From assembly GCF_001583495.1 (NCBI RefSeq), contig NZ_LQAQ01000107.1:1-51889 (forward strand): DNA of 51,889 nt, read 5' to 3'. A program made the position numbers and the translations under genes. The first letter of the stretch is position 1; every line of letters begins with the position of its first letter. This DNA is from Flammeovirga sp. SJP92 (GTDB taxonomy: Bacteria; Bacteroidota; Bacteroidia; Cytophagales; Flammeovirgaceae). Shown here piece by piece: positions 19,237 to 28,141 of the stretch. The notes under the pieces are model-generated. The model saw only the letters and a program-made list of their open reading frames with translations, made no database searches and was not told the origin of the DNA.

Positions 19237-19677
19237 ATGAGAAGCTCAATTACATACAAACATATTTTAGAAAAAGATGCAATCAAACAACCTTTAAACC
19301 CTTTTGTTTTAGAAATTGCTTTTTTTGAAGAAGAAGATAGGTACAATAGAAATAAATATGATAGATCAACATATATAGAGTTTGATTATCCTGCGAAAGG
19401 GCTTACTTCATCTCAAATAGAGACTTATTTGGAGAAAGGTGAAGTTTCTATGATTGAGTCTCCTACAATTGATGAAATAAATGAAATTGTAAAGAAAATA
19501 GAGAATGCACCTTATTATCATTCGAAAAAAAGGAGTAATATTATTTCAGGATCTGTTGCTATGGTTAGGCTTCTCAGAAAAGGATATACAAAAGAAGAAG
19601 CAGAGAAAAAAATTGAAGAACTAAAAAGTAACTCAGTTTCAATCATTGATTCAATTGAAAAATTAGAAGATAAATAA
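19237..19677 (+). CDS. Small protein of the restriction operon, unknown
   Basis: The 146-residue product is not recognised. It has acidic and tyrosine-rich stretches, a segment YPAKGLTSSQIETYLEKG and a C-terminal charged helix with KGYTKEEAEKKIEELK. There is no membrane helix or zinc motif. It lies 4 bases after the helicase-nuclease gene, and its stop overlaps the methyltransferase start (TAATG), so it is co-translated with the enzymes. An accessory, specificity or regulatory subunit is plausible from position only. Confidence 0.65.
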   Translation: MRSSITYKHILEKDAIKQPLNPFVLEIAFFEEEDRYNRNKYDRSTYIEFDYPAKGLTSSQIETYLEKGEVSMIESPTIDEINEIVKKIENAPYYHSKKRSNIISGSVAMVRLLRKGYTKEEAEKKIEELKSNSVSIIDSIEKLEDK

Positions 19678-21638
19678 TGGCAAATCAACAAGAACTTTTC
19701 GACAAAAAAGAAGAGAAAAAAATAGATAACGTAGAGGAATATAAATTTGAACCAATAAAAGGTCAGCCTATGCTTCAATGGGCTGGTAAAAGACCTTTTA
19801 CTTCTACTCAATTCTTCCCTGCTCAAAAGAAAGAGACATACGGAGATTCTAAAAATAATTGGCTGAATAAAATCTTCTGGGGAGATAATCTTCAAGTGAT
19901 GAGCCACCTTTTAAAAGAATTTAGAGGGAAGGTTGATTTGATCTATATTGATCCTCCGTTTGATTCTAAAGCAGATTACAAGAAGAATGTTAAGTTAAGA
20001 GGAAAGCAGGTAACTAATAGTTCAAATTCGTTTGAAGAGAAACAATACACTGATATTTGGACGAATGATGAATATTTACAATTCATGTATGAACGAATAA
20101 TTTTGTTAAAAGAACTTTTGACTGATAAAGGAACCATTTACCTTCATTGCGATCATCATAAAGGGCACTACATAAGAACAATATTAGATGAAGTCTTTAG
20201 TATTGAAAATTGGCATAATACAATATCTTGGAAGCGTTCTCATGCTCAGGGAAATAGTGGACAAGGAGCTAAACACTTTGGTAGAACAACAGATGTCATA
20301 CATATTTATTCAAATAGTAAGGATTGCATATGGAATAGTCAATTTGAGCCTTATACTAAAGAAGTAGTAGAAAGAGATTATAAGTATGAAGATGAACTAG
20401 GGAGATATAGATTAATGCCAGTTGATGGACCAGGAGGAGCATCTAAAGGTAATCCTTATTATTCATTTTTAGGTGTCACTGGATATTGGAGATACTCTGA
20501 AAAAACAATGAAAGAGTTATATGATAAAGGATTAATTATTCTATCTAAAACGGGTAAATCATTAAGCAGAAAGAAATATTTATCTGACGCAAAAGGTACA
20601 CCACTTACAGACTTTTGGGGAGATATAAATAGAGTAAGTCCTACTTCAAATGAGCGATTAGATTATCCAACGCAGAAACCATTACAGTTATTAGAACGCA
20701 TTTTAAAGACTTCCTCAAAACCAGGAGATTTAATCTTTGACTGCTTCATGGGCTCAGGAACTACTCAAGCGGTAGCCATGAAATTAGGTCGACGTTTTAT
20801 TGGGGCCGATATTAATTTAGGGTCTGTAGAAACAACGACTAAACGTTTAATTAATATAGCTGAGGAAATCAATAATAAGACTCCTGAAATTATATTTGAA
20901 GATGAAGAAGTAAAAGACTTCTACACTGGATTTGAGGTTTACAATGTAAACAACTACGACATTTTCAGAAATCCAGTTGAAGCCAAACAAATCCTATTAG
21001 AAGCCTTAGAAATTCATACCCCAGAAGGAGCTGCTTTAGCCTCTGTTTACGATGGAGAAAAGGATGGCTACATGGTTAAAATTATGCCTGTTAATCGTAT
21101 TGCTACAAGTGAAGACTTAAATGAGTTAATCAGTAATTTACCATACAAGGAATTTGAAAAGCGTAAGACAAAAGACCCTAAAAAACCAGTAGAAAGCATC
21201 ATGGTGGTGTGTATGGGACATGACCCTAACTTAAAAGGAGTATTACTAAAAGAGGTAAGAGAAAGAGGCTATAAAATAGAGGTTGAAGTAGTAGACATCC
21301 TCAGAGATAAAACGAATCTTGAATTTAAGAGAGATGCAGAAGCTGAAGTGGTCATTAAAGGAGATGAATTAATAATAGAAGAGTTCTTCCCTATGAACTT
21401 ACTACAGAAGCTATCAATCTTAAAGGAAAACGTAGAAGATTGGAGAGAGATGGTTGAGTCAATTAAGATTGACTTCAACTACGATGGAGGTGTGTTTGAA
21501 CCAACTGTATTGGATATTCCAGATAAAGGTGAGCTAGTTAGTGGTAAATATAAAATACCTGAAGATGCTTCTACCGTCAGAGTGAAGATTACAGATGTTC
21601 TTTCAGAGTCACTAGAAACGGAGGTGGAAAATGGCTAA
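19677..21638 (+). CDS. Type III-like DNA methyltransferase (Mod), beta class
   Basis: The 653-residue protein has catalytic motif IV DPPF (D92-F95) upstream of the AdoMet motif I DCFMGSGTT (D355-), the order of beta-class amino-methyltransferases. SPTSNERLDYPTQKP precedes motif I as usual in Mod proteins. The product would be N6-methyladenine or, less likely, N4-methylcytosine. The region between motifs (about 140-330) should hold the target-recognition part, and the C-terminal ~200 residues probably contact the nuclease subunit. Its end overlaps the DEAH gene by 8 bases. It should protect the host sites; its recognition sequence cannot be read from the sequence. Confidence 0.9.
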   Translation: MANQQELFDKKEEKKIDNVEEYKFEPIKGQPMLQWAGKRPFTSTQFFPAQKKETYGDSKNNWLNKIFWGDNLQVMSHLLKEFRGKVDLIYIDPPFDSKADYKKNVKLRGKQVTNSSNSFEEKQYTDIWTNDEYLQFMYERIILLKELLTDKGTIYLHCDHHKGHYIRTILDEVFSIENWHNTISWKRSHAQGNSGQGAKHFGRTTDVIHIYSNSKDCIWNSQFEPYTKEVVERDYKYEDELGRYRLMPVDGPGGASKGNPYYSFLGVTGYWRYSEKTMKELYDKGLIILSKTGKSLSRKKYLSDAKGTPLTDFWGDINRVSPTSNERLDYPTQKPLQLLERILKTSSKPGDLIFDCFMGSGTTQAVAMKLGRRFIGADINLGSVETTTKRLINIAEEINNKTPEIIFEDEEVKDFYTGFEVYNVNNYDIFRNPVEAKQILLEALEIHTPEGAALASVYDGEKDGYMVKIMPVNRIATSEDLNELISNLPYKEFEKRKTKDPKKPVESIMVVCMGHDPNLKGVLLKEVRERGYKIEVEVVDILRDKTNLEFKRDAEAEVVIKGDELIIEEFFPMNLLQKLSILKENVEDWREMVESIKIDFNYDGGVFEPTVLDIPDKGELVSGKYKIPEDASTVRVKITDVLSESLETEVENG

Positions 21639-24303
21639 GAAGAAACAAGACAATAAAATTTTTGATAAATACTTCCATCAATATTTATGGGAGTTTTATA
21701 AGAAAAATCAAGGTCACGTACAGAAAGGGTACAAGAAGTTATCAAGGGCTTTTCTAAAGTTCAATGATAAAGATGAAAACCCTAATGCTTACCTGAGAAA
21801 ACCTCAGTCAGAAGCATTAGAGATTTATATCTTTTTGAAAGAATACCTTGAAAATGAACATATTCAACATATTTTCGAAAATTGGTATAACAAAGAAAAG
21901 AAGTTCGAAAAGAGAAGAGAAAATATAGACGGAACTATTTTTGAATCTGAAGATGAAAAAGCGTTCAAGCACATCTACAATCAAATGCGAAAAGAAGATG
22001 AAGATTTGTACCCTTCTTATCTTTTTGCTTTAACGATGGGTCTTGGTAAAACTACTTTGATGGCAACTTGTATTTTCTATGAATTCTTATTGGCTAATAA
22101 GTTTTCGAAGAATAGTAACTATTGTCATAATGTGTTGGTTCTAGCTCCTGATAAGACTGTTTTGGAGTCGTTGAAGGAAATACAGACACTTGATAAAAGC
22201 CTGATTGTCCCTCCTGAATATATTTCATGGCTAGAAACTAATTTGAAGTTTCATGTTTTGGATGGGGATGGTACGTTGACACTATTGGCGAAATCTAAGT
22301 TCAATATTATCATCGCCAATAATCAAAAGGTTATTCTAAAGACTAGAAGAAAGAAGACTACTTCAGCTTCAAAACTTTTTGAAGGTACGGCTAATATTTA
22401 TCAGTCTAAAGAAGCTGAAGCTAGAGAGGCTAAGGAACAAAAAGAACCTAAAAGAAGAAGAGGTGGTGCATTGGATGAGATCAGAGCGATGGTTTCTCCT
22501 CAAGAAATCAAAGACGAAACGGAAATTATCAATAACAGTCGTTTTGCTCAATTAGCTCAATTGGAACAGTTGGGTATTTATGTAGATGAAGCTCACCATA
22601 TTTTCGGTAAAGATGCAGCCAAAAGTAGAAAGGCACTAAAGAAAACTGTAGATGAGTTAGCTGCTAATTTGCATCTGAAAGGAACAAAATTAGTAGCCAC
22701 CTATAACTTTAGTGGAACTCCTTATTTGGAAGGAAATGTCTTGCCTCAAGTAGTTTATGAATATGGACTGAAGAAGTCGATAGATAATAACTATTTGAAA
22801 AAAGCTTCGATTAAATCTTTTGAGAATGCGAAGTCAAAGGAAATTGTTAAAGTTGCTATCAAGGAGTTTTGGGAAAAGTATGGAAGTAAAACTTTTGAGA
22901 ACCTCAAGCCGAAAATGGCTATTTATGCTCCTAATATCAACGAATTGACAACGGAATTAAGACCAATTGTAGAAGAAGTTCTTATAGAGTTGGGGATTCC
23001 TACAAGTTCTATATTGGTGAATGTCGGAGATGACAAGCATACTTCAAATGATGACATTGTAGAATTCAATAGACTTGATACACCTTCTTCAAATAAACAA
23101 TTTATACTTCTTGTCAATAAAGGTAAGGAGGGGTGGAATTGCCGTTCTCTATTCTCAGTTGTACTGTATAGAAAGCCAGATTCTAAGAATAAGATTTTTG
23201 TTCTTCAGGCAACAATGAGGTGTTTGAGACAGATTGGTAATAGGCAAGAAACAGGGCTTATTTTCTTGGATAAAGAGAATGAGAATACCTTAGATGAACA
23301 GCTTTCAGAGAATTTCCAGATGTCATTGAAAGATATGAAAGAGGCGGGAGAAGATGATAAAGAAGATTTTTATATCAAGGTTAATAAACCGATAAAGAAA
23401 ATCACTTTTAGGCGTAAGATTACAAAGTTTGAGGTAAAAGAGAAAGAAGTAGCAAATGGCTTTTCTTTTGCATTTCACGACGTTGATAAGGAGAAGTATA
23501 AGATTACAGTTTCATCTTCTGAATTAGGAAAAATTCATGACAAGAAGAAAGAGGAAATTAATGATATTAAGGAAAAAAGGGTGTACAGCTCCATTACTTT
23601 GATTGCTGAGTTATCAAAGTATTTGAATAAAAGCTGTCTTGATATCAAGAAAATTATTTCTTCGTCCAATGAAGGAATGGAGGTTATACTTAAGGAAGTC
23701 AATGAGTACAATGAAGTACTTTATGATCACATTATTCCGAAGTTATTCGATGCTTTATTTGTAGTTGACCGATTTACTAAAATAGAAGATGTAACAGTGG
23801 ATCTTGTAAAGGAACCAAATGGAGAAGGAGAAGGTAATACTGAAGGTACATATAGGATGAGAGCAAAACCTTCATTGACAGTAAAAGACAGTGATCCTGG
23901 ATTAGAGGAATATAAAAACAAATCTTTCCATGTGGATACCTATTGCTTTGATTCTAACCCAGAGAATCAATATTTCTGGAATGCACTGAAGAATGATAAG
24001 GTAAAAGAAGTTTACTTTACAGGGATGCTCACACATGGTCAATCAGATTTTGTCATTAATTATTACGATCCTGAAACTGAAGTTATACGTTCTTATTATC
24101 CCGACTTCCTGTTACAAATGGAGGATGGCTCTTATGAGATCATAGAGGTGAAAGGAGATAATAAGATTGATGATGTAGTGGTGCAGGCCAAGAAAAGTTC
24201 TGCAGAGGAACTTCTAAGTGGTTCTGCTATGACCTATAGGATGCTTAGGTCTTCTGATCTGACTGAAGTTGGAGTAGACCATAGTGGTAATATTTTCTCA
24301 TAA
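21631..24303 (+). CDS. Type III-like restriction subunit (Res): DEAH translocase with C-terminal endonuclease
   Basis: The 890-residue protein has an SF2 motor: MGLGKTT (M136-T142), DEAH (D319-H322), the FSGTP motif and QATMRCLRQIGNR near the end of the second RecA lobe. The C-terminal domain shows PD...EVK: D825 in YYPDFLLQ, then E839-V-K841, a PD-(D/E)XK nuclease as in Res subunits. With the overlapping Mod gene it should form a complex that translocates on DNA and cuts unmodified sites. The gene ends the operon, just before a terminator. Residues about 255-300 form a basic low-complexity insertion (EPKRRRGG). Confidence 0.9.
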   Translation: MAKKKQDNKIFDKYFHQYLWEFYKKNQGHVQKGYKKLSRAFLKFNDKDENPNAYLRKPQSEALEIYIFLKEYLENEHIQHIFENWYNKEKKFEKRRENIDGTIFESEDEKAFKHIYNQMRKEDEDLYPSYLFALTMGLGKTTLMATCIFYEFLLANKFSKNSNYCHNVLVLAPDKTVLESLKEIQTLDKSLIVPPEYISWLETNLKFHVLDGDGTLTLLAKSKFNIIIANNQKVILKTRRKKTTSASKLFEGTANIYQSKEAEAREAKEQKEPKRRRGGALDEIRAMVSPQEIKDETEIINNSRFAQLAQLEQLGIYVDEAHHIFGKDAAKSRKALKKTVDELAANLHLKGTKLVATYNFSGTPYLEGNVLPQVVYEYGLKKSIDNNYLKKASIKSFENAKSKEIVKVAIKEFWEKYGSKTFENLKPKMAIYAPNINELTTELRPIVEEVLIELGIPTSSILVNVGDDKHTSNDDIVEFNRLDTPSSNKQFILLVNKGKEGWNCRSLFSVVLYRKPDSKNKIFVLQATMRCLRQIGNRQETGLIFLDKENENTLDEQLSENFQMSLKDMKEAGEDDKEDFYIKVNKPIKKITFRRKITKFEVKEKEVANGFSFAFHDVDKEKYKITVSSSELGKIHDKKKEEINDIKEKRVYSSITLIAELSKYLNKSCLDIKKIISSSNEGMEVILKEVNEYNEVLYDHIIPKLFDALFVVDRFTKIEDVTVDLVKEPNGEGEGNTEGTYRMRAKPSLTVKDSDPGLEEYKNKSFHVDTYCFDSNPENQYFWNALKNDKVKEVYFTGMLTHGQSDFVINYYDPETEVIRSYYPDFLLQMEDGSYEIIEVKGDNKIDDVVVQAKKSSAEELLSGSAMTYRMLRSSDLTEVGVDHSGNIFS

Positions 24304-24331
24304 AAAATACCATATTTTTTTCATTAATAAT

Positions 24332-24362
24332 AAAAAGAGTCAACTTAATTGTTGCTCTTTTT
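24332..24362 (+). terminator. Rho-independent terminator after the restriction operon
   Basis: AAAAAGAG-CAAC pairs with GTTG-CTCTTTTT around a small loop with one bulged T; the 3' arm supplies the T-run. It lies 28 bases after the Res stop and marks the end of the helicase-to-Res transcript. Confidence 0.7.
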
Positions 24363-24424
24363 ATTGTTGCTAATAGTCTATTAGATAGCTATTAAAATAG
24401 AGACAGTTAATTAAAATATAAGTA

Positions 24425-25444
24425 ATGGAAATACTTAAAAAATCAAGTAATTATTACCAGGAAGCTATTAAAAACTCATCTGCAATCAGTTTAATTAAGT
24501 ATATTTCAATAGAAACATATAATAGGATTTCTCTTATAAAATATTCTCATAAAGTGTACCTTGATAAAGGCGAAATTGATAAAGAGTTAGAATATATAGG
24601 CATAAAAGAAGAAACATTAACTCAAAATATAGTTTATGAACTTTGTAAGTTTCAACTAGAAAATGATTTACAACTTTTTAAACTATTTGAATCTAAAAAT
24701 GAAAAAACAAACGGAAGTGATATTCTATTAACAATTAAATTTCAGAACGGTACAATTAAATTTCCTTTCCAAGCAAAACTATTAACTACATACACAAACA
24801 AAAAAGATGGTTCTTATCATCATCTGCAACACGATAATTCTCAAGGCATTCAAATTGATTTATTAGAGAAATTTGCTAAAGATATTGGCTCTGGTATTGG
24901 ATTTTATCTTTTCTATAATTATACCTCAGGTAGTAATTCAATTTCTAATGGAGAAAAAGAAGAATATTATGGTTGTTCCTTTACTAATACTGCTTTGGTT
25001 CGATCATCCAAAGGAAATGCAGAAAATAAGAGAGTTAAGTTTAGTGAGCTACATCCACCTTCTAAACCATTTTATCATTTTTTTGGTATTACACCAAGCC
25101 TAAATGAAACTTCAATAAATAATCCTGATGGTAACCCAAACTTTGATGATGTAGATAAATTCTTTAAAGAAAATGGTATTGATAACTACAAAAATTTTGA
25201 TCCACCTCTTAGATTTTATACAGAAGAAGAAATGAATGAAGAGAATATTAAATATTGGCAGGATCTTAATAGTAACTCTAAAAATTACATAACTAACAAC
25301 ATAAAAAAACAAAATGAATTTAACCCTAGATATAAAATTGATGTTGTATCAAATCCAATTTCAATTAACGATGAAAAAGAAATTGAGAATAGAGGAAATT
25401 TAAAGGTGAAAGATAAAGCCTTAGAAGTAGAATTTATAGTATAA
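24425..25444 (+). CDS. DUF6615-like putative nuclease
   Basis: The 339-residue protein has an N-terminal helical part with EETLTQNIVYEL, then E89, G-S-D99-I, and F-Q116-A-K118, followed by a helix with GIQIDLLEKFA and FYLFYN. This spacing (E...D...QxK, then the QI-L-FA helix) resembles DUF6615 proteins and looks like a PD-(D/E)XK-type core. The C-terminal half is less ordered and Asn-rich. It follows the restriction operon's terminator by 62 bases and may be a separate defence gene. The family call is by motif pattern; nuclease activity is inference. Confidence 0.6.
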   Translation: MEILKKSSNYYQEAIKNSSAISLIKYISIETYNRISLIKYSHKVYLDKGEIDKELEYIGIKEETLTQNIVYELCKFQLENDLQLFKLFESKNEKTNGSDILLTIKFQNGTIKFPFQAKLLTTYTNKKDGSYHHLQHDNSQGIQIDLLEKFAKDIGSGIGFYLFYNYTSGSNSISNGEKEEYYGCSFTNTALVRSSKGNAENKRVKFSELHPPSKPFYHFFGITPSLNETSINNPDGNPNFDDVDKFFKENGIDNYKNFDPPLRFYTEEEMNEENIKYWQDLNSNSKNYITNNIKKQNEFNPRYKIDVVSNPISINDEKEIENRGNLKVKDKALEVEFIV

Positions 25445-25827
25445 AGTAAACTCTGTTTGTTATTTTCAAAGAGAGTGTTTTAGAAGCCGGTATTGCTTTT
25501 ATTTTGAGCAAGAATCCCTTTTTAAAAAACTAAAAAAAATAACTACAATAATAAACGGTCTAGGGTTGTTATAATTATTGCAGGTAGGATCTAGTAACTA
25601 CCACTAGAAATCATTATTAAAGTTTTAAGTTTTTCATTATGATTTATAAGAACTAATAACATTTGTAATTTATAGCTTAATTTCAAACAAATAGAAGTCA
25701 TGAATATAATTTTTTCTAAAGCTACAAGTCTTAATCACCATTACTTGGGTTGTAGTTTGTGAGATCTGTTATTCGAATAAATCAAATCAATATTGTGTCC
25801 GAAATCAATAAATTAATAGATATAGTA
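25445..25827. other. Intergenic, no gene seen
   Basis: AT-rich stretch between the DUF6615-like gene and the VWA gene. It probably contains the VWA gene's promoter; no hairpin stands out. Confidence 0.4.
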
Positions 25828-27507
25828 ATGTCATATATAATGATAGTGAAGATTGTTTTTTTTATCATTTTAATACCAATTATAGTAATGATGGTAAAAT
25901 ATAGAGAAACAATTAAAAACTATATTGTAAATCTAAGTAATGAAGTTATACAAATTTCAATTATTGTTTTATGCTTTGGGCTTTTTATTTCTAGAACATT
26001 ATTTAGTTCCATAAGAGATTCAATAGATATACTTTCAATTTCGTTATTTTGTATAGGTATTTTTGCCTTGCTTAAAGAAAATATTAAAGAATTAATAGCG
26101 AGCATAAAAGAAATTGGGCCTCACGGAGGATTAAAGATTCCTACTAGTTTAGAAGAGGATATTGATAAAGCAGAAGATAAATTAAAAACCGTAATCAATA
26201 ATTATGGTGACTCGGAAGAATTTTATAAAAACCTTGTGAAAGAATATACATCTTCAACAATGATAGACTTATCTAAAATCGAGTTTAGAATTGAAGAAGA
26301 ATTACATTCAATAGCGAACATAATTAATAACACGAACAGAGATATACCTATTGGGGGAATTAAACTTATTGAATTTATTGAAACATTTAAATCAATTGAT
26401 GATGATGTTACACAAGTTGTGAGAAAATATTGGGAATTCAAGGATACTCTTCTAACAATTGATAACGATTATTATTCTAGATCTGTAGCTGATTCAGGCA
26501 TCAAAATCATAAGGATATTAAATTCTGTCAAAGGAAAAGTTAGAGTTAATAATCAAGGCCTAAATGAAAAAACATTTAGTGGCATACCTAAGGGAATAAT
26601 ATCAAATAATCTTCAAATTTCACCAAAAGAAGACATTGTTGAGTTATATACCTCAATTTCAGTATTAGATTCTAATCTAAACGCTTTTCCTTTGAAAGAA
26701 TTAAAAGATGAAAATTTTAGAATTTTTGAATCATATGCGAAAAATAAAAAAAGAGCAAAGATTAGCGAAGTGACTCCAATTAGCAAATTAAAAATTCCAT
26801 TAAAAATAATAATCGCAATTGATGTAAGTCCTTCGATGGAAGGAGAGAGATTAGAAAAGGCAAAATTAGCGACTAAAAGACTAATAAGCCAACTTAATAG
26901 TTATAAAGATAAATTTGAACTAAAAGTTGCAACTCTACCTTTTTCAGGAGAATCCCTTGATAGGGAGAGTTTTATAGTGAACTCGAAAGATAATTCAATT
27001 TGGTTTTCAGAGGTGGAGGAAATCGAAAATATAATAAATAAATTAGAAACTTCAGATTGTACTCCTTTATGGGATGCTATTAATTTATCTATTGAAGAAT
27101 TATCTGAAACTGATGGATACAATTTGATACTTTGTTTAACTGATGGAGGTGATACCAAGTCAAAAATAAATTACAAAAATCTTCTTGAAACTGTTAATGA
27201 ACATAATATTCCAATAATTAATATTGGTTATGGTAAGGCTAGAAATCATGATAACTTAATTGAGATATCAAAACGTTCATCTGCAGGAGACTCGGGTTAT
27301 GGGTCCTTCATGAATGTAACTCCAAATAAATTACCTAATATTTTCTCAGATGTAGCTAATTCTATTGCTCATTCATATATAATTACTTGGAAACCTACTG
27401 GAGCTCCTAAAGGAACCGATGTAAAGGTATTGATTACAGTTGAATACGAAACAGAATTTCATGGACAATTAAGAGCTAAATTTGAAAAACAATATACTTC
27501 AAAATAA
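25828..27507 (+). CDS. Membrane-anchored von Willebrand factor A protein
   Basis: From the ATG at 25828 the product is 559 residues; a GTG at 25759 would add 23. Three hydrophobic helices fill the first ~90 residues, followed by a helical, coiled-coil-like region. The C-terminal ~200 residues form a VWA domain with a MIDAS D-x-S-x-S (D332-V-S-P-S336), the later CTPLWDA threonine and the LTDGGDT aspartate, so the metal site looks intact. The domain is closest in feel to TerY- or BatA-type VWAs. It might tether or sense partner proteins at the inner membrane. It is the last gene of the probable defence island; partnership with the DUF6615-like gene is possible but unproven. Confidence 0.75.
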   Translation: MSYIMIVKIVFFIILIPIIVMMVKYRETIKNYIVNLSNEVIQISIIVLCFGLFISRTLFSSIRDSIDILSISLFCIGIFALLKENIKELIASIKEIGPHGGLKIPTSLEEDIDKAEDKLKTVINNYGDSEEFYKNLVKEYTSSTMIDLSKIEFRIEEELHSIANIINNTNRDIPIGGIKLIEFIETFKSIDDDVTQVVRKYWEFKDTLLTIDNDYYSRSVADSGIKIIRILNSVKGKVRVNNQGLNEKTFSGIPKGIISNNLQISPKEDIVELYTSISVLDSNLNAFPLKELKDENFRIFESYAKNKKRAKISEVTPISKLKIPLKIIIAIDVSPSMEGERLEKAKLATKRLISQLNSYKDKFELKVATLPFSGESLDRESFIVNSKDNSIWFSEVEEIENIINKLETSDCTPLWDAINLSIEELSETDGYNLILCLTDGGDTKSKINYKNLLETVNEHNIPIINIGYGKARNHDNLIEISKRSSAGDSGYGSFMNVTPNKLPNIFSDVANSIAHSYIITWKPTGAPKGTDVKVLITVEYETEFHGQLRAKFEKQYTSK

Positions 27508-28141
27508 AAAAAGTAACTCCCTCCTCCTAAGAGAAACTTTTAAGGATGCAAGTAACAAAAATATCAAGTATATTTTCTCCTTAGGTGTATCTGATATTAA
27601 GACAGTATAATTAGGATGGCAAGTTAAAAAATAACTATATCGTCATTTGAAGTTTTACATTTATACATTTCTATAAAAGTGTTCTCAAATGAATCGTATA
27701 ATATTGATTTTCTGCTGTTTTTAAAGAGTTTAATTCTAGTGAATGTGTGCGATGAAGATAGTATGTTTATCTCTAGTTTCTCTTGAAATATAGAATACTA
27801 AGTAAGTACTTTTTTATATAAACTATTGAGTTTATTATCGCTTGTTTCCTCGCTTAACTGTAAGAGAAAGGGATCTTTAAAAAATGATTTAATACGGTTA
27901 TAGGGTAAGTATTGAATAACGGAAAGGTAACCAAATTAATGCCTCTATTTTAATCATATTTAATATGATTGATGACATTATAAAAAAGATATGCTTAATT
28001 TTTTGTTCCTCTAAAGAGGGTCTACAGTCAGTATTCAAAAATGCTGATTTATGATATACATACTTTTTTCATATCTTTACTAATGCAAGCTAAAACGGTG
28101 TACTTTTTTAGGCAAACAACTTATAAACTATTACTCATCAA
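27508..28141. other. 634-bp intergenic, probable promoter region
   Basis: No gene is seen. A loose inverted repeat (CCTAAGAGAAA near 27525 against TTTCTCCTTAGG near 27575) could end the VWA transcript. TATCTTTA near 28072 resembles the Bacteroidota -7 element TAnnTTTG, about 65 bases before the next ATG; no clear -33 partner was found. Confidence 0.35.
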
